64,000 nt of DNA from NCBI RefSeq assembly GCF_024529975.1, contig NZ_AP024897.1, positions 2,542,001 through 2,606,000 on the forward strand, in the 5' to 3' direction. Shown here piece by piece: positions 21,827 through 33,936 of the stretch (position 1 is its first letter; every line of letters starts with the position of its first letter). The notes beneath the pieces were generated by a model that saw nothing but the letters and a program-made list of their open reading frames with translations, searched no databases and was not told the origin of the DNA. The stretch is from Vibrio quintilis. GTDB taxonomy: Bacteria > Pseudomonadota > Gammaproteobacteria > Enterobacterales > Vibrionaceae. The position numbers and the translations under genes were made by a program.

Positions 21827-22516
21827 TCATTCGATATCCGTAACCAGTTCAGATTTTATATATTGCATAGATATATCAAAAACCTGCACAACGTCCATCG
21901 ATGTTGAATCAACAATCAATGCGTCATCTGCCGGTTTTAACGGCGCAACAAGTCGATTTCTGTCTCGCTCATCACGCACTTTTATTTCGCTTAAAAGATC
22001 ATCGAATTTAACATCCAGACCTTTATTTTGCAACTGATTAAAACGTCTTTTTGCACGTTCTTCGGCACTTGCGTCTAAAAATATTTTCACTTTGGCATCT
22101 GGAAAAACAATCGTCCCCATATCCCGGCCATCAGCAACCAGACCTTTGTTGTTGGCAAAAGATCGCTGACGTCTTAACAAGGCTTCCCTGACTCGTGGCA
22201 AAGCTGCAATTCTGGAAGCTGCCATTCCAGTGTCTTCTTTACGTAATTCATGGGAAACATCCTCGCCTTCTAAGAATACTTTCACCAAATCCCCATCGGC
22301 AATAAATTCAACATCAAGATGAGTCGCTAACGGAACAAGAGCTGTCTCTGACTCAGTATCAACACCATGATGGATCGCAGCTAATGCAAGAACACGGTAT
22401 AAAGCCCCCGAATCCAGAAGTTCAAAGCCAAGCTTTTTAGCCAACATCATGCATAGTGTGCCCTTTCCGGCTCCACTTGGTCCATCTACAGTTATTACTG
22501 GTGCATCAAAGGACAT
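21827..22516 (-). CDS. cmk: Cytidylate kinase
   Basis: Phosphorylates CMP and dCMP. 229 residues from the ATG at 22516 ([12 protein letters not shown]), which has GGAG six bases upstream; an ATG four codons earlier overlaps that ribosome site and is rejected. Seen: P-loop GPSGAGKGT at about residues 11-19, the CMP-specific insert, and [24 protein letters not shown]. Upstream of rpsA. Confidence 0.96.
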   Translation of the reverse strand: MSFDAPVITVDGPSGAGKGTLCMMLAKKLGFELLDSGALYRVLALAAIHHGVDTESETALVPLATHLDVEFIADGDLVKVFLEGEDVSHELRKEDTGMAASRIAALPRVREALLRRQRSFANNKGLVADGRDMGTIVFPDAKVKIFLDASAEERAKRRFNQLQNKGLDVKFDDLLSEIKVRDERDRNRLVAPLKPADDALIVDSTSMDVVQVFDISMQYIKSELVTDIE

Positions 22517-22652
22517 GGTTTTCTCCATTATACAAGACAGCTATATTTACGATTCTAAAGTTTCAGGATTTCACTCAGCGGACAATTATAATGTGTATAT
22601 TTTTACGGGGCTACCAAAGATTTCTAAAAGCTTAAATTCTTCAAAAAACATG

Positions 22653-22692
22653 ATAAAAGCGGGGCTTATGTATTCATAAGCCCCGCTTTTAT
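22653..22692 (-). terminator. Terminator after comEA
   Basis: 18-bp perfect stem (ATAAAAGCGGGGCTTATG arm, loop TATT) 20 bases past the comEA stop. The paired A and T flanks would let it act in both directions. Confidence 0.9.
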
Positions 22693-22711
22693 TGTTCACA
22701 TTTTCTTCAAA

Positions 22712-23014
22712 TTACTGTAAATGAATATAATCGCTGTTTCTTTCAAGCAAAGATAATCCAATGCCTTTGACATTGGTCAGCTCTTGAGCAGATTTAAATG
22801 AGCCATGTTCATTTCTGTAATCAACAATTGCCTGAGCTTTTTTTAATCCTATTCCTTTAAATATAGCAGCCATTTCTTCCGCGGATGCGGTGTTCACATC
22901 CACAGCTAACAACTCAGACTGCCCAACAGTTTCGCCCTCTGTTGAAGATTGGGCATATGACACTTGACAAGGCAGGTACAGAGCAAAAAAGATAATCAAT
23001 AAATTTTTTAACAT
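22712..23014 (-). CDS. comEA: ComEA-type helix-hairpin-helix DNA-binding protein
   Basis: A 100-residue secreted protein: signal peptide ending near VSYAQS (about residue 23), a short linker, then two helix-hairpin-helix motifs (VNTASAEEMAAIFKGIGLKKA and LTNVKGIGLSLLERN). In V. cholerae the equivalent periplasmic ComEA binds incoming DNA and ratchets it in during natural transformation. Here it lies between ppiD and cmk and has its own terminator. Confidence 0.88.
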   Translation of the reverse strand: MLKNLLIIFFALYLPCQVSYAQSSTEGETVGQSELLAVDVNTASAEEMAAIFKGIGLKKAQAIVDYRNEHGSFKSAQELTNVKGIGLSLLERNSDYIHLQ

Positions 23015-23145
23015 ATGTTTTCTCCTGGTTAAACAACAAGTTCATCTTATTTAACCGGAGAAGAAGATCGATAGTAATCCCTGAAATACAGCACGGGCTG
23101 CACTCGCAGCCCGTACAAACAAACATATCAATTACATAAAAAACG

Positions 23146-25002
23146 CTACTGAGCAGTAAGATAATATTCGATATCTGTATTAGAACGTAATACTTCTAAT
23201 AGATCTTTCATATCTTGCTGGCTTCCGGACCGAACCATCTGAGCTGCTAAGCTTTTACTGAACTGCTCATTGACTTCTGTCGTAACTTTTATCAGTTCAA
23301 CGAAAACAATATCACCATTCTGATCTTTCGTTTGTCCATAAACAACACCACCATTTTCAGGTTTTTTCATTGCAAATACGGCATGAGATAGCGGAGAGCT
23401 CCTGTCGATTGATGATGATTTACCAAAAGCAAGCTGATTTTTTTTCAGTAGGGACTGATCACCCTGCTGTAAAGATGCCAGTAGTTTCTGAGCAACTGAA
23501 GAAGCTTCCTGCTCGCCCTTGATACGAGACAGTTTAGCAACAACTTTGTCATGAACTTTATCTAAAGCAAGCACTTGTTCTGGCCGAACTTCTTCAACCC
23601 GGACAACAACAACATCTTCAGGTGCAATTTCAATCACAGATGAATTAAGCCCTTCATCTTTAACTTCAGGATTATTCATCAAGGCATCTTTTACTTTAGA
23701 AGAGCTAATTACTTTTGGTAATTCATTTATAGAAACAAAGTCTGTCGTCTGAGCTTTAGAGTCAATCACCTTCGCAGCATCATCTAAAGAGTCCGGACTT
23801 TCAAATGCAACTTTTTCTAACTCACTTTGTAGCTTGTAAAAACTATCAGCGGCCTTCTCATCGCTCAGGGTTGAAGCAATGTCAGATTTAACTTCATCAA
23901 ATGGTTTTACCACCGATGGCTTCATACCATCCAGACGAATAATGTGATAACCAAATGTTGACTTGACAACATCAGATAATCCACCAATTTTCTTTAGAGC
24001 AAATGCGGCTTTTTCAAATGCCGGGTCCATAACACCATGTTCGAACCAATCTAACTGCCCGCCCTGTTTTGCACTACCTGGATCCTGAGATTTATCTTTA
24101 GCTAATGCAGAAAAATTTTTTCCCGCTTTTAACTGCTTGAGAATGTCTTCAGCTTCGTTTTTATCCTTCACCAAGATGTGACTGACTTTCAGTTGTTCCT
24201 GTGTTGAGTATTGATCTTGATGATCCTGATAATATTTCCGGGATTCTTCATCAGAAACTTTGATTTTTGCTTTAAGTTTCTTTGCTGATAATTCGATATA
24301 AGAAACCTTAAATTGTTCTGGACGCATGAAATCATTTTGATGAGTTTTGTAATACTCATTAATTTCATCATCGCTTAATTTAACTTTCTTAGCATAATCA
24401 TCCACACGCATAACCGCAGTACGGATGTCTCTCTTTTGAGAAAAAAGCGAAGCCTGAGCAGTCACTTCACTCTCCAAAGAAAATTCACTTGTCTGAATTG
24501 CATCGATAATTTGACTTTTTAACATATCACTGCGCATCTGCTCAGCAAAAGAGTCAGGCGTAAATCCGTTAGCACGCAGAAGTGATTGATATGTTTCCTG
24601 ATTAAACTTGCCATCTGACTTAAACTGAGGAATATCAAGTATAGTCTGCCGAATATGGCTATCACTAATTCTCAGCCCCAATGACTGGGCATACTGCTTG
24701 ATCAGGACATCATTAACCATTTTTTCTAATACAGAGCGTTTAAATGACGCCACATAACCAGGATCTGAGATCATATTTGAGAAATAATCACCCAGTTGCG
24801 ACTGCATTCGATTACGTTCAGTCTGATAGGCTTTATCAAATGCAACCCGGCTAATTTTTGTATCGCCAACTTTGGCAGCAGAATTATTCTTTCCACTAAC
24901 GAGATAGCTACTCACGCCAGCAAAAACAAATGAAAGAATAATAACTCCAAGGATAATCTTAATCGCGATGCTATTCACACCTTCGCGTAACCGATCCATC
25001 AT
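23146..25002 (-). CDS. ppiD: Periplasmic folding chaperone PpiD
   Basis: Inner-membrane-anchored SurA-like chaperone that helps proteins leaving the Sec translocon. 618 residues: N-terminal membrane segment (IAIKIILGVIILSFVFAGVSSYLV), chaperone N-domain, a parvulin-type domain at about residues 265-360 (LKVSHILVKDKNEAEDILKQLKAG...FGYHIIRLDG), then a second degenerate parvulin region. Position after hupB is standard. Confidence 0.95.
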   Translation of the reverse strand: MMDRLREGVNSIAIKIILGVIILSFVFAGVSSYLVSGKNNSAAKVGDTKISRVAFDKAYQTERNRMQSQLGDYFSNMISDPGYVASFKRSVLEKMVNDVLIKQYAQSLGLRISDSHIRQTILDIPQFKSDGKFNQETYQSLLRANGFTPDSFAEQMRSDMLKSQIIDAIQTSEFSLESEVTAQASLFSQKRDIRTAVMRVDDYAKKVKLSDDEINEYYKTHQNDFMRPEQFKVSYIELSAKKLKAKIKVSDEESRKYYQDHQDQYSTQEQLKVSHILVKDKNEAEDILKQLKAGKNFSALAKDKSQDPGSAKQGGQLDWFEHGVMDPAFEKAAFALKKIGGLSDVVKSTFGYHIIRLDGMKPSVVKPFDEVKSDIASTLSDEKAADSFYKLQSELEKVAFESPDSLDDAAKVIDSKAQTTDFVSINELPKVISSSKVKDALMNNPEVKDEGLNSSVIEIAPEDVVVVRVEEVRPEQVLALDKVHDKVVAKLSRIKGEQEASSVAQKLLASLQQGDQSLLKKNQLAFGKSSSIDRSSPLSHAVFAMKKPENGGVVYGQTKDQNGDIVFVELIKVTTEVNEQFSKSLAAQMVRSGSQQDMKDLLEVLRSNTDIEYYLTAQ

Positions 25003-25188
25003 AATCTAATTGTTCTCCAGGCTCTAAAGCCTCATGCTTCATCAGTTTTAAATTGAATAAACTTAAATAACTTTATTGGGTCTGGCGATGATGATACCAA
25101 AAAAAAAGAAATGCGCATCACCATGATGCGCATAATTTCATAAACTTCTACTTAATTTTGTTTCAAAATCACAAAATTCCAAACCAGA

Positions 25189-25461
25189 TTAATTACACGC
25201 ATCTTTTAACGCTTTTCCAGCTTTAAAAGAAGGTACTTTCGCTTCTGCAATTTGAATTTCTTCGCCCGTTTTTGGATTACGGCCAGTACGAGCGGCACGG
25301 GTACGCACACTGAAGGTCCCAAAACCTACAAGGGCAACTTGATCATCAGATTGTAACGCTGTACCAACCGCCTCAATGAATGCATCAAGTGCACGTCCTG
25401 CGGCTGCTTTAGAAATATCTGCATTTGATGCAATTTGTTCTACTAACTGAGTTTTATTCAC
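25189..25461 (-). CDS. hupB: DNA-binding protein HU-beta
   Basis: Nucleoid protein of 90 residues, DNABII fold. Seen: [28 protein letters not shown] start and the arm [18 protein letters not shown]. Sits between lon and ppiD, as in E. coli. Confidence 0.96.
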   Translation of the reverse strand: MNKTQLVEQIASNADISKAAAGRALDAFIEAVGTALQSDDQVALVGFGTFSVRTRAARTGRNPKTGEEIQIAEAKVPSFKAGKALKDACN

Positions 25462-25580
25462 TGTGATTCCCCTTTGCCACCTATATCATTATTAATTGCG
25501 GTGTATATATTCCATGAGTTAAAAATGCCCCAAGCCTTATCATTAAAGGGCTTAAGCCATAATAAGTAAAGTTAACGTTC

Positions 25581-25620
25581 AAAAAAAACGCTGACAAGCC
25601 TTTTTTTTGCTAATCAGCGT
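25581..25620 (-). terminator. Terminator after lon
   Basis: Stem ACGCTGA...TCAGCGT with a T-rich 19-base loop and, on the minus strand, a following T run (25581-25587), 30 bases past the lon stop. Confidence 0.7.
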
Positions 25621-25649
25621 AAACAATTAGTTATTTTTGCTATATATCA

Positions 25650-28001
25650 CTATTTTTGAGCATTAAACTCAACTCCGGAAGGATCTTTTTCCAGTGCGAT
25701 TGTCAGGACTTCGTCAATCCATTGCACAGGAATAACCTTCAGGTCGGCGATAACATTTTCCGGAATCTCTTCCAAATCACGCTCGTTGTCTTTAGGAATT
25801 AATACCGTCTTAATCCCCCCACGATGCGCTGCGAGAAGTTTTTCTTTCAATCCGCCAATAGGTAAAACTTCTCCACGTAAAGTGATCTCACCAGTCATTG
25901 CAACTTCTGCTTTTACCGGATTTCCAGTCAGACTTGAAACCAGGGCTGTACACATAGCAATACCAGCACTTGGGCCATCTTTCGGCGTCGCACCTTCGGG
26001 AACGTGGACATGAATGTCTCTCTTCTCATGGAAGTCTTCATTAATTCCAAGTTTTTTCGCCCGGGAACGAACAACCGTCATTGCCGCCTGAATTGACTCT
26101 TGCATCACATCACCAAGTGAGCCTGTCTGAATCAGCTTACCCTTACCCACCATAGACTGAGTTTCTATAGTCAGTAAATCACCGCCAACTTCAGTCCATG
26201 CTAACCCTGTCACCTGACCAATTCGATTATTGTCCTCAGCTTTTCCGTAATCAAATCTTTGAACCCCTAAAAACTCTTTCAGGTTATCTTGATTTACAGT
26301 GACTTTACTCACACCTTTATCCAACAGAATATTCTTGACCGCTTTCCGGCAAATTTTAGAAATTTCCCGTTCCAGACCACGAACTCCCGCCTCACGGGTA
26401 TAGTAACGAATGATACCTATAATCGCTGAGTCATCCAGTTCAATTTCAGGAGCTTTCAGCCCATTACGCTCAATCTGTTTAGATACGAGGTGTCGTTTAG
26501 CAATATTCAGCTTTTCATCTTCGGTATAACCAGATAAACGTATCACTTCCATACGATCCAACAAAGGACCCGGAATATTCATTGAGTTTGAAGTTGCAAC
26601 AAACATAACATCAGACAAGTCGTAATCAACTTCTAAATAATGATCGTTAAATGAATTATTTTGTTCCGGATCCAAAACCTCTAACAGAGCTGATGCAGGG
26701 TCACCCCGCATATCCGAAGACATTTTATCAATTTCATCAAGCAAAAAGAGCGGATTCTTCACGCCAACTTTTGCCATTTTCTGGATAAGTTTACCCGGTA
26801 GAGATCCAATATAAGTCCGGCGATGACCTCTGATTTCAGCTTCATCACGCACGCCACCCAAAGCCATACGGGTATATTTACGGCCAGTGGCTGCAGCAAT
26901 TGAACGACCAAGAGAAGTTTTTCCGACACCAGGTGGCCCAACCAAACACAAAATCGGCCCCTTCAACTTCTGGATACGATTCTGAACAGCTAAATACTCC
27001 AGAATACGCTCTTTGACCCTTTCCAGACCATAGTGATCTTCATTAAGCACATCTTCAGCTTTAGATAAATCTTTCTTAACTTTAGAACGCTTGCTCCAGG
27101 GAACATTAACCATCCAGTCAATGTAGCTACGTACAACAGTTGCTTCAGCAGACATCGGTGACATCATTTTCAGTTTCTGCAACTCTTGTTCTGTCTTTTC
27201 TTTTGCCTCTTTCGGCATTTTGGATGCATCAATTTTTTGTTTTAGAGCTTCAAACTCATCTGGTGCATCATCCATTTCTCCCAACTCTTTTTGAATCGCT
27301 TTCATTTGCTCATTCAAATAATATTCGCGCTGGGATTTCTCCATTTGTTTTTTCACCCGGTTCCGGATGCGTTTTTCAACCTGGAGCAAATCAATTTCAG
27401 ATTCCATCTGCCCCATCAAAAATTCCAGTCGTTCAGTGACATCCAGAATTTCCAGAACATGCTGTTTATCTACCAACTTCAGAGGCATGTGAGCAGCGAT
27501 TGTATCTGCAAGGCGCGCAGCTTCATCAATGCCATTCAAGGCAGTTAAAACTTCAGGTGGAATTTTCTTATTTAGTTTAATAAAACCTTCAAATTGATTA
27601 ATTGCGCTGCGAACAACAACTTCCTGCTCTCTTTCATCTAATTCAGGTGTTTCAAGATACTGAGCCTGAGCTGAGAAAAAATCTCCTTCGATGAAAGAGT
27701 CGATTCTTGCCCGCTGTTGTCCTTCAACTAATACCTTTACTGTACCATCCGGTAATTTCAATAATTGTAAGATAGTTGCAACCGTACCCACTTCGAATAA
27801 GTCATCAATCGCTGGCTCATCGGTCTCCGCTTCCTTCTGAGCGACAAGAAGGACTTGTTTGTTGTTATCCATTGCCGCTTCCAAACACTGGATAGACTTC
27901 TCACGACCAACAAATAAAGGAATGACCATATGAGGGTATACCACTACGTCTCTGAGTGGCAGCACGGGAATTTCTATACGCTCGGAATGTTCCAAGTTCA
28001 T
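25650..28001 (-). CDS. lon: ATP-dependent protease Lon
   Basis: Cytosolic AAA+ serine protease for damaged and regulatory proteins. 783 residues, family length. Seen: N-terminal substrate domain, AAA+ module with Walker [10 protein letters not shown] and Walker [13 protein letters not shown], and the C-terminal protease with catalytic Ser678 in GPSAGIAM and the Lys of the dyad in [14 protein letters not shown]. Between clpX and hupB. Confidence 0.97.
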   Translation of the reverse strand: MNLEHSERIEIPVLPLRDVVVYPHMVIPLFVGREKSIQCLEAAMDNNKQVLLVAQKEAETDEPAIDDLFEVGTVATILQLLKLPDGTVKVLVEGQQRARIDSFIEGDFFSAQAQYLETPELDEREQEVVVRSAINQFEGFIKLNKKIPPEVLTALNGIDEAARLADTIAAHMPLKLVDKQHVLEILDVTERLEFLMGQMESEIDLLQVEKRIRNRVKKQMEKSQREYYLNEQMKAIQKELGEMDDAPDEFEALKQKIDASKMPKEAKEKTEQELQKLKMMSPMSAEATVVRSYIDWMVNVPWSKRSKVKKDLSKAEDVLNEDHYGLERVKERILEYLAVQNRIQKLKGPILCLVGPPGVGKTSLGRSIAAATGRKYTRMALGGVRDEAEIRGHRRTYIGSLPGKLIQKMAKVGVKNPLFLLDEIDKMSSDMRGDPASALLEVLDPEQNNSFNDHYLEVDYDLSDVMFVATSNSMNIPGPLLDRMEVIRLSGYTEDEKLNIAKRHLVSKQIERNGLKAPEIELDDSAIIGIIRYYTREAGVRGLEREISKICRKAVKNILLDKGVSKVTVNQDNLKEFLGVQRFDYGKAEDNNRIGQVTGLAWTEVGGDLLTIETQSMVGKGKLIQTGSLGDVMQESIQAAMTVVRSRAKKLGINEDFHEKRDIHVHVPEGATPKDGPSAGIAMCTALVSSLTGNPVKAEVAMTGEITLRGEVLPIGGLKEKLLAAHRGGIKTVLIPKDNERDLEEIPENVIADLKVIPVQWIDEVLTIALEKDPSGVEFNAQK

Positions 28002-28074
28002 ATTCTTCTCTCTTCCGCTTCAGTCTGTTATGGCAGTATATGGGGGTTAAATCACTGGATTCAATCATATAATA

Positions 28075-28107
28075 AAAAAAAGGAGGTAATGATTACCTCC
28101 TTTTTTA
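28075..28107 (-). terminator. Terminator after clpX
   Basis: Stem AGGAGGTAA-TGA-TTACCTCCT with long A and T runs on either side, 12 bases past the clpX stop on the minus strand. Confidence 0.9.
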
Positions 28108-28118
28108 TTTTTGCTTAA

Positions 28119-29393
28119 TTATTCAGCACCAGCAGCTTGATTCTCACTACTGGAATAGATTAGCAATGGTTCAGACTCACCTTTAATAACCGACTCATCG
28201 ATAACCACTTTAGTCACGCTTTCCATAGAGGGAAGTTCGTACATCGTTTCCAGCAAAACAGCTTCAAGTATTGAACGCAAACCACGTGCACCTGTTTTAC
28301 GATTCATTGCTTTATTAGCGATTGCCCGTAGCGCATCTTCCCTTAATTCAAGTTCAACATCTTCCAGCTCGAAAAGTGCACCATACTGTTTTGTGAGTGC
28401 ATTTTTCGGTTCACAAAGAATTTTGACTAAAGCATCTTCATCCAATTCAGTTAACGTAGCTGTCACTGGCAAACGGCCAATAAACTCAGGAATAAGCCCA
28501 TATTTAACTAAATCTTCAGGTTCAACCTTTTTAAACAGTTCACCAACTGCCGTACTTTCATCTTTCGAACGAACTTCAGCACCAAATCCGATGCCGGTAC
28601 CCGTCGCAACCCGTTGATCAATCACTTTGTCCAGTCCGGCAAATGCACCGCCACAAATAAACAGGATTTTCGATGTATCAACCTGCAAAAACTCTTGCTG
28701 AGGATGCTTTCTTCCACCCTGAGGCGGAACAGAAGCTACAGTGCCTTCAATCAACTTCAACAGAGCCTGCTGAACACCTTCGCCAGAAACATCACGTGTA
28801 ATCGAAGGATTCTCTGATTTACGGGAAATTTTATCGATTTCATCGATATAAACGATACCACGTTCAGCTTTCGCTACATCATAATCACATTTCTGCAGAA
28901 GTTTCTGGATGATATTCTCAACATCTTCGCCGACATAACCAGCCTCGGTGAGTGTGGTCGCATCGGCCATTGTAAACGGCACATCTAAAAAACGGGCTAA
29001 CGTTTCTGCAAGTAATGTTTTTCCGCTCCCTGTAGGACCAATCAGCAGAATATTACTTTTGCCCAGCTCAACACCGTCACTGGTTTTATCACCATTTCTT
29101 AAGCGCTTGTAATGGTTGTAAACTGCAACAGCTAAAACCTTCTTCGCATGTTCCTGACCAATCACATAGTCGTCCAGATGCTCACGAATTTGTCTTGGCG
29201 TTGGTAACGCAGTTGACTCTTTCTTTGGCAGAGCATCTTTAATTTCTTCCCGGATGATATCGTTACATAAGTCAACACATTCATCACATATATAAACAGA
29301 AGGACCTGCGATCAGTTTGCGAACTTCGTGTTGGCTTTTGCCACAGAAAGAGCAGTACAACAACTTTCCGCTCTCTTTGCTTGTATCTGTCAT
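28119..29393 (-). CDS. clpX: ClpX, ATPase subunit of ClpXP protease
   Basis: AAA+ unfoldase that feeds tagged proteins into ClpP. 424 residues. Seen: N-terminal zinc-binding domain with four Cys (CSFCGK...CDEC), Walker A GPTGSGKT, Walker [10 protein letters not shown], pore loop GYVG, and the ClpP-docking IGF loop ([10 protein letters not shown]). Downstream of clpP with about 200 bases between, so it may have its own promoter. Confidence 0.97.
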   Translation of the reverse strand: MTDTSKESGKLLYCSFCGKSQHEVRKLIAGPSVYICDECVDLCNDIIREEIKDALPKKESTALPTPRQIREHLDDYVIGQEHAKKVLAVAVYNHYKRLRNGDKTSDGVELGKSNILLIGPTGSGKTLLAETLARFLDVPFTMADATTLTEAGYVGEDVENIIQKLLQKCDYDVAKAERGIVYIDEIDKISRKSENPSITRDVSGEGVQQALLKLIEGTVASVPPQGGRKHPQQEFLQVDTSKILFICGGAFAGLDKVIDQRVATGTGIGFGAEVRSKDESTAVGELFKKVEPEDLVKYGLIPEFIGRLPVTATLTELDEDALVKILCEPKNALTKQYGALFELEDVELELREDALRAIANKAMNRKTGARGLRSILEAVLLETMYELPSMESVTKVVIDESVIKGESEPLLIYSSSENQAAGAE

Positions 29394-29594
29394 TCGCTAA
29401 CCTCTTAGCCTTTACTCGTTATGAGTGAGTGTATAACAATTTAGTAAAAATTGCGTCATTCTATCTGTGTGTACCCCACATAATTGGAATTGCAGCAATA
29501 CAACCTGTATACAACCATAACTCTGCCCAACGCATCAGGGCAAATTAATAAACACAGCTACACTTTCAAATATGAATTATAAGTTTAACACGAA

Positions 29595-30221
29595 TTAATC
29601 ATTACGATGTGTGAGAACAGCGTCAACCAGACCATAATCGACTGCTTCCTGCGCGGACATAAAGTTATCCCGGTCGGTATCGCGCTCAATCACTTCCAGC
29701 GGTTGACCTGTATGCTCAGCAAGCAATTGATTCAGTTTTTTCTTGATAGACAAAATTTCCTGTGCATGAATCTGAATATCAGACGCCTGCCCCTGGAATC
29801 CACCTAATGGCTGATGAATCATGACTCTTGAGTTTGGTAACACGAAACGCTTGCCAGCTGTTCCGCCAGCCAGTAAAAATGCGCCCATAGAACACGCTTG
29901 CCCCATACAGACAGTGCTGACATCAGGCTTAATAAATTGCATCGTATCATAAATGGACATCCCGGCAGTGACGCTTCCGCCTGGAGAGTTGATATATAGA
30001 AAGATATCTTTGTCCGGATTTTCTGATTCCAGAAAAAGTAACTGAGCAGCAACCAGGTTAGCCATTTGGTCTTCAACCTGACCCGTCAAAAAAATGATTC
30101 GTTCTTTCAATAAGCGCGAGTAAATATCGTAAGAACGTTCACCGCGAGAGGTCTGTTCAACCACCATTGGTACAAGTGCATCAACAACTGGCGACATTAC
30201 GTTTTTTTCTTGGTAGCTCAT
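29595..30221 (-). CDS. clpP: ClpP protease subunit
   Basis: Serine protease barrel of ClpXP and ClpAP. 208 residues including a short propeptide. Catalytic Ser111 in GQACSMGAF and His136 in VMIHQPLGG are seen, with the Asp in the [10 protein letters not shown] region. Between tig and clpX. Confidence 0.97.
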   Translation of the reverse strand: MSYQEKNVMSPVVDALVPMVVEQTSRGERSYDIYSRLLKERIIFLTGQVEDQMANLVAAQLLFLESENPDKDIFLYINSPGGSVTAGMSIYDTMQFIKPDVSTVCMGQACSMGAFLLAGGTAGKRFVLPNSRVMIHQPLGGFQGQASDIQIHAQEILSIKKKLNQLLAEHTGQPLEVIERDTDRDNFMSAQEAVDYGLVDAVLTHRND

Positions 30222-30325
30222 ATTCTTATGTCCCTAAAATAATGGTCCGGATGACGGATATCATACGGACCATTGTTAGCAGAATAGTTAACTGGAAGTC
30301 AACCTTCTATGATAGATATTGCTTA

Positions 30326-31630
30326 TTAAGCTGCAGACTGAGAATTCATCAGCTCTGTAAAACCAAATTCTTTCTCAGAAATTTTCGCTTTATCAACCAG
30401 CGCATCAATCGCCTGCTCTTCCAGAGCAACATTACGCATGTTGTTCATCATTTCTTCATTCTGCTGATAATACTCAACAACTTCAGCAGGATCTTCATAA
30501 GCAGTTGCAACATCTTCAATTAATGCTTTAACTTTCTCGTCATCAGCTTCCAGCTCTTCTGACTTGATCACTTCACCAAGAAGAAGGCCAACAACGACGC
30601 GGCGCTTCGCCTGCTCTTCAAACAGTTCCCGTGGCAGTTGAGCCGCAGCTTCAGGGTTACCACCAAAGCGTTGAGCTGCCTGCTGACGCAGAACCTGAAT
30701 TTCCTGTTCAATTAATGCTTTTGGCACATCAATTTCGTTTTCTTTTACCAGGCCATCAAGCACTTGCTGCTTAATGCGTTGTTTCACAGCCTGCTTCAGT
30801 TCACGTTCCATATTCTTGCGAACTTCAGTTTTCAGACCTTCAACACCGCCGTCACCTACACCGAATTTTTCTACAAATTCATCGTTTAATTCAGGCAGTT
30901 CCTGTTCTTCAACTTTGATCACTTTAATAGCAAACTTAGCAGCTTTACCTTTCAGGTTTTCAGCATGGTAATCTTCAGGGAAAGTGACATCAATATCAAA
31001 TTCCATACCTGCAGTTTTACCTGCAACGCCATCTTCAAAACCAGGAATCATGCGGCCAGCGCCCATTTCCAGCGGGAAGCTTTCAGCTTTACCGCCTTCA
31101 AACTCTTCACCATCCACAGAACCAACGAAATCAATTGTGACACGCTTACCGTCTTCAGCTGCTGCATCAACTTCTTTCCACGTTGCCTGCTGCTTACGCA
31201 ACGTTTCCAGCATTTCAGCAACATCTTCATCTTTCACTTCAACACTTGGCTTTTCTACCTCGATATTATCAAGGCCTTTCAGCTCAACTTCTGGGTAGAC
31301 TTCAAAAGTCGCATTGAATACAAGATCCTGTTTTTCTTCATTGTCAACAGGAGCAAATGTTGGTGAGCCCGCCGGGTTAATTTTTTCCTGAACAATCGCT
31401 TCAATAAAATGACGGTGCATCACTTCGCCAAGGACATCCTGACGAACTGCCTGACCATACATTTTCGCAACCATTTTCAAAGGAACTTTACCTTTACGGA
31501 AACCATCGAAACGACGGTTTTTTGCGATGTTGCGTAGTTCCGCAGTAACAGCGTCTTCGATGTTAGCAGCAGGAACAGTAATATTCAGACGGCGCTCCAG
31601 GCCTTCTAGCGTTTCAACAGTAACTTGCAT
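30326..31630 (-). CDS. tig: Trigger factor
   Basis: Ribosome-bound chaperone and prolyl isomerase. 434 residues. Seen: ribosome-binding signature [10 protein letters not shown] near residue 44, central FKBP-like domain ([41 protein letters not shown] at about 149-190), and the helical C-terminal chaperone arms. First gene of the tig-clpP-clpX-lon-hupB-ppiD series. Confidence 0.97.
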   Translation of the reverse strand: MQVTVETLEGLERRLNITVPAANIEDAVTAELRNIAKNRRFDGFRKGKVPLKMVAKMYGQAVRQDVLGEVMHRHFIEAIVQEKINPAGSPTFAPVDNEEKQDLVFNATFEVYPEVELKGLDNIEVEKPSVEVKDEDVAEMLETLRKQQATWKEVDAAAEDGKRVTIDFVGSVDGEEFEGGKAESFPLEMGAGRMIPGFEDGVAGKTAGMEFDIDVTFPEDYHAENLKGKAAKFAIKVIKVEEQELPELNDEFVEKFGVGDGGVEGLKTEVRKNMERELKQAVKQRIKQQVLDGLVKENEIDVPKALIEQEIQVLRQQAAQRFGGNPEAAAQLPRELFEEQAKRRVVVGLLLGEVIKSEELEADDEKVKALIEDVATAYEDPAEVVEYYQQNEEMMNNMRNVALEEQAIDALVDKAKISEKEFGFTELMNSQSAA

Positions 31631-32071
31631 TGTATTATAAACCTCAAAAATAGCTCAGAAATCCTGAGCATTATGAATCTGTATCAAAAACTTGATCCGG
31701 ATTGCATCCATGTACTGTACCTGCAACAGGTACATCATAACTAAACTTGTGAGCAGTGATGTCATTGACTCAGCTAACACCACGACAGAACCATTTATCG
31801 GATATGCTTCCGTCAAACTCAGGACAATTTTTTCAGACGCAACATTCTAACGATCAGAAATACAACTGTCGAGTTTATCTGGAGGCTGAAGTGCCTTGCT
31901 GCACAATTTTCTAGCAAAGATAACAAAATTATCCGGATTCATTTTTCCATAGCAAAAATGAATTGGGGCTAAATAATATATTTCAAGGCTATAATGACTT
32001 TTTTTATGTTAAGTGTCCAAAAAGAGATCTTGCTCTGAATTTCACACAACACTCCCTACTGTTACAGGGAT
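31631..32071. other. tig / dctB divergent region
   Basis: About 440 bases with no gene or tRNA that I can see. It holds the promoters for tig (minus) and dctB (plus). A small hairpin GCTCAG-N6-CTGAGC is at about 31653-31670, in the tig leader. A repeat GTACCTGCAACAGGTAC lies near 31717-31733. Confidence 0.4.
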
Positions 32072-33928
32072 TTGCACCATAAAATTGATGCCATCATACG
32101 GTTCTATCTGAAAATGAGTATCATGTCGTCAAATTTTCTCCGCATTCATCTGCCAATTTTTATACTGTTTATTTCGATCACCGGCTTTGGTGCGCACTGG
32201 GTATGGAAATCAGGCTATCAGAGCCAACTGAATGAACAGCGCTCTCAAATTGAGCAATACGCCAGCTATATACTGACGAAACTGGATAAATTCGCGCATA
32301 TCCCGCGCTTGTTATCAAAAGATCAGCGACTCATCAAAGCATTGCAAAACACGAATAATCCGGCTCAAGCAGATTTGACTAACCGGTATCTGGAAGAAGT
32401 GAACAAGTTGATCCGGGCGTCTGATACCTATTTACTGGATCGGGAAGGCAATACGGTTGCCGCAAGCAACTGGAATCAGGAACTTTCATTTATTGGCAGA
32501 AATTTCAGCTGGCGCCCTTACTTTCAAAAAGCTGTTCAGGGAGAAGAAAGCCACTATTATGCATTGGGTTCGACTTCCGGAAAAAGGGGTTACTATTACT
32601 CTTACCCGATCATTTATGCCGGTGATATTCTCGGTGTTGTGGTGGTAAAAATGGACCTTTCAGCGATTGAAGAGCACTGGGAAGACAAAACCAGCTATTT
32701 TATTGCCACCGACCCGAACCAGATTATCTTTATGTCCAGCCAGCCTGAATGGCTGTTTAAAAGTGTGACGCCGCTGACTCTCAGGACTCAGCTAAAATTG
32801 CATCACTCAAAACAGTATCTGGACAAACCCATCAGGTCACTGAATCTCACCGGCGATTTTAAGGCAACCACAACAGAATGGTTCGATCCGTCCCGCATAT
32901 GGATCAGCGGAGACTATCTGGTCACCAGCCGTCATTTAGACAATATTCCCCTCACGATTCGGGTCATTTCACCTAAAATCACGATTTTCTGGAACAGTTT
33001 TGGTTTCATCCTGATCACCATCATGTTGTTTACAATTCTCTACCTCTCCGGACTGCTTATTCTGCACAGAAAATCCAGACAAAAACAATTTGATCAGATT
33101 CAGCATGAAGCAAAACAGAAGCTTGAATTTCAGGTGATGGAAAGAACGGCCAAACTCAATACAGAAATTGAAGAAAGAAAGAAAACGGAACAGCAATTGA
33201 TTCAGACCCAGAATGAGTTGATTCAGGCAGCGAAGTTAGCGGTCCTCGGCCAGATGTCTGCAAGCATCAGTCATGAGCTGAATAATCCTCTGGCTGCCAT
33301 ACGCAGCTTTGCTGACAACGGACGACGATTTATCTCCAGCGGCAAACCGGAACGTGCCGATGAAAATCTCGCCAGAATCGCATCCCTGACAGAAAGAATG
33401 GCAAAAATCAGTACCCAGCTGCGCTCTTTTTCCAGAAAAACCGATCAGGATGAATTTGTTGTCGCACAAATATTTCCGATTATTCTTTCAATCAAAGAAT
33501 TGATTCAGTCACAACTGAAAGCTCATCAGATTCACCTGGAGTTAAATCCGCCGGAGGAACCAATATGGCTCAATGTCAATCCGATTCAGCTGGAACAGGT
33601 CCTGCTGAATCTGTTAACCAATGCAATACAGGCGTTGGCAGAACAACCACAGAAACAAATCAATATTGCTGTCGCAACTTATCAGGCACAACTCTATCTG
33701 CATATTGATGATAACGGGGATGGCCTGGATGAAATAAACCTCACCAAGTTATTTGATCCGTTTTACACCACCAGAAAAAACGGACTTGGACTTGGACTTT
33801 CCATCTCCCAGCAAATTATCCAGAATATGAATGGACATATTGAAGCGACCCGGTCACCTTTTGGCGGAGCCCGCTTCACGATTGTCTTACCGACCGTCCC
33901 TGCACCAGTGACCGAATCAACCTCATAG
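32072..33928 (+). CDS. dctB: C4-dicarboxylate sensor histidine kinase DctB
   Basis: Membrane sensor that detects periplasmic C4-dicarboxylates and phosphorylates DctD. Two membrane segments (about residues 25-45 and 310-335) frame a double-PAS-like periplasmic domain (SWRPYFQKAVQG, YYYSYPIIYAGDILGVVVVKMD). Then a coiled coil, the HisKA motif with phospho-acceptor His401 (SISHELNNPLAAIRSFADN), and HATPase boxes (NLLTNAIQAL; DDNGDGLD; GLGLGLSISQQI). The first codon is uncertain: TTG 32072 has CAGGGA just before it, and ATGs at codons 15 and 18 lack a good ribosome site. dctD starts eight bases after the stop. Confidence 0.92.
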   Translation: MHHKIDAIIRFYLKMSIMSSNFLRIHLPIFILFISITGFGAHWVWKSGYQSQLNEQRSQIEQYASYILTKLDKFAHIPRLLSKDQRLIKALQNTNNPAQADLTNRYLEEVNKLIRASDTYLLDREGNTVAASNWNQELSFIGRNFSWRPYFQKAVQGEESHYYALGSTSGKRGYYYSYPIIYAGDILGVVVVKMDLSAIEEHWEDKTSYFIATDPNQIIFMSSQPEWLFKSVTPLTLRTQLKLHHSKQYLDKPIRSLNLTGDFKATTTEWFDPSRIWISGDYLVTSRHLDNIPLTIRVISPKITIFWNSFGFILITIMLFTILYLSGLLILHRKSRQKQFDQIQHEAKQKLEFQVMERTAKLNTEIEERKKTEQQLIQTQNELIQAAKLAVLGQMSASISHELNNPLAAIRSFADNGRRFISSGKPERADENLARIASLTERMAKISTQLRSFSRKTDQDEFVVAQIFPIILSIKELIQSQLKAHQIHLELNPPEEPIWLNVNPIQLEQVLLNLLTNAIQALAEQPQKQINIAVATYQAQLYLHIDDNGDGLDEINLTKLFDPFYTTRKNGLGLGLSISQQIIQNMNGHIEATRSPFGGARFTIVLPTVPAPVTESTS

Positions 33929-33936
33929 GAAAGCGT

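Noticed and set aside
31631..32071. tRNA genes near tig
   Set aside because: No T-loop GTTCRA or acceptor pairing seen on either strand.
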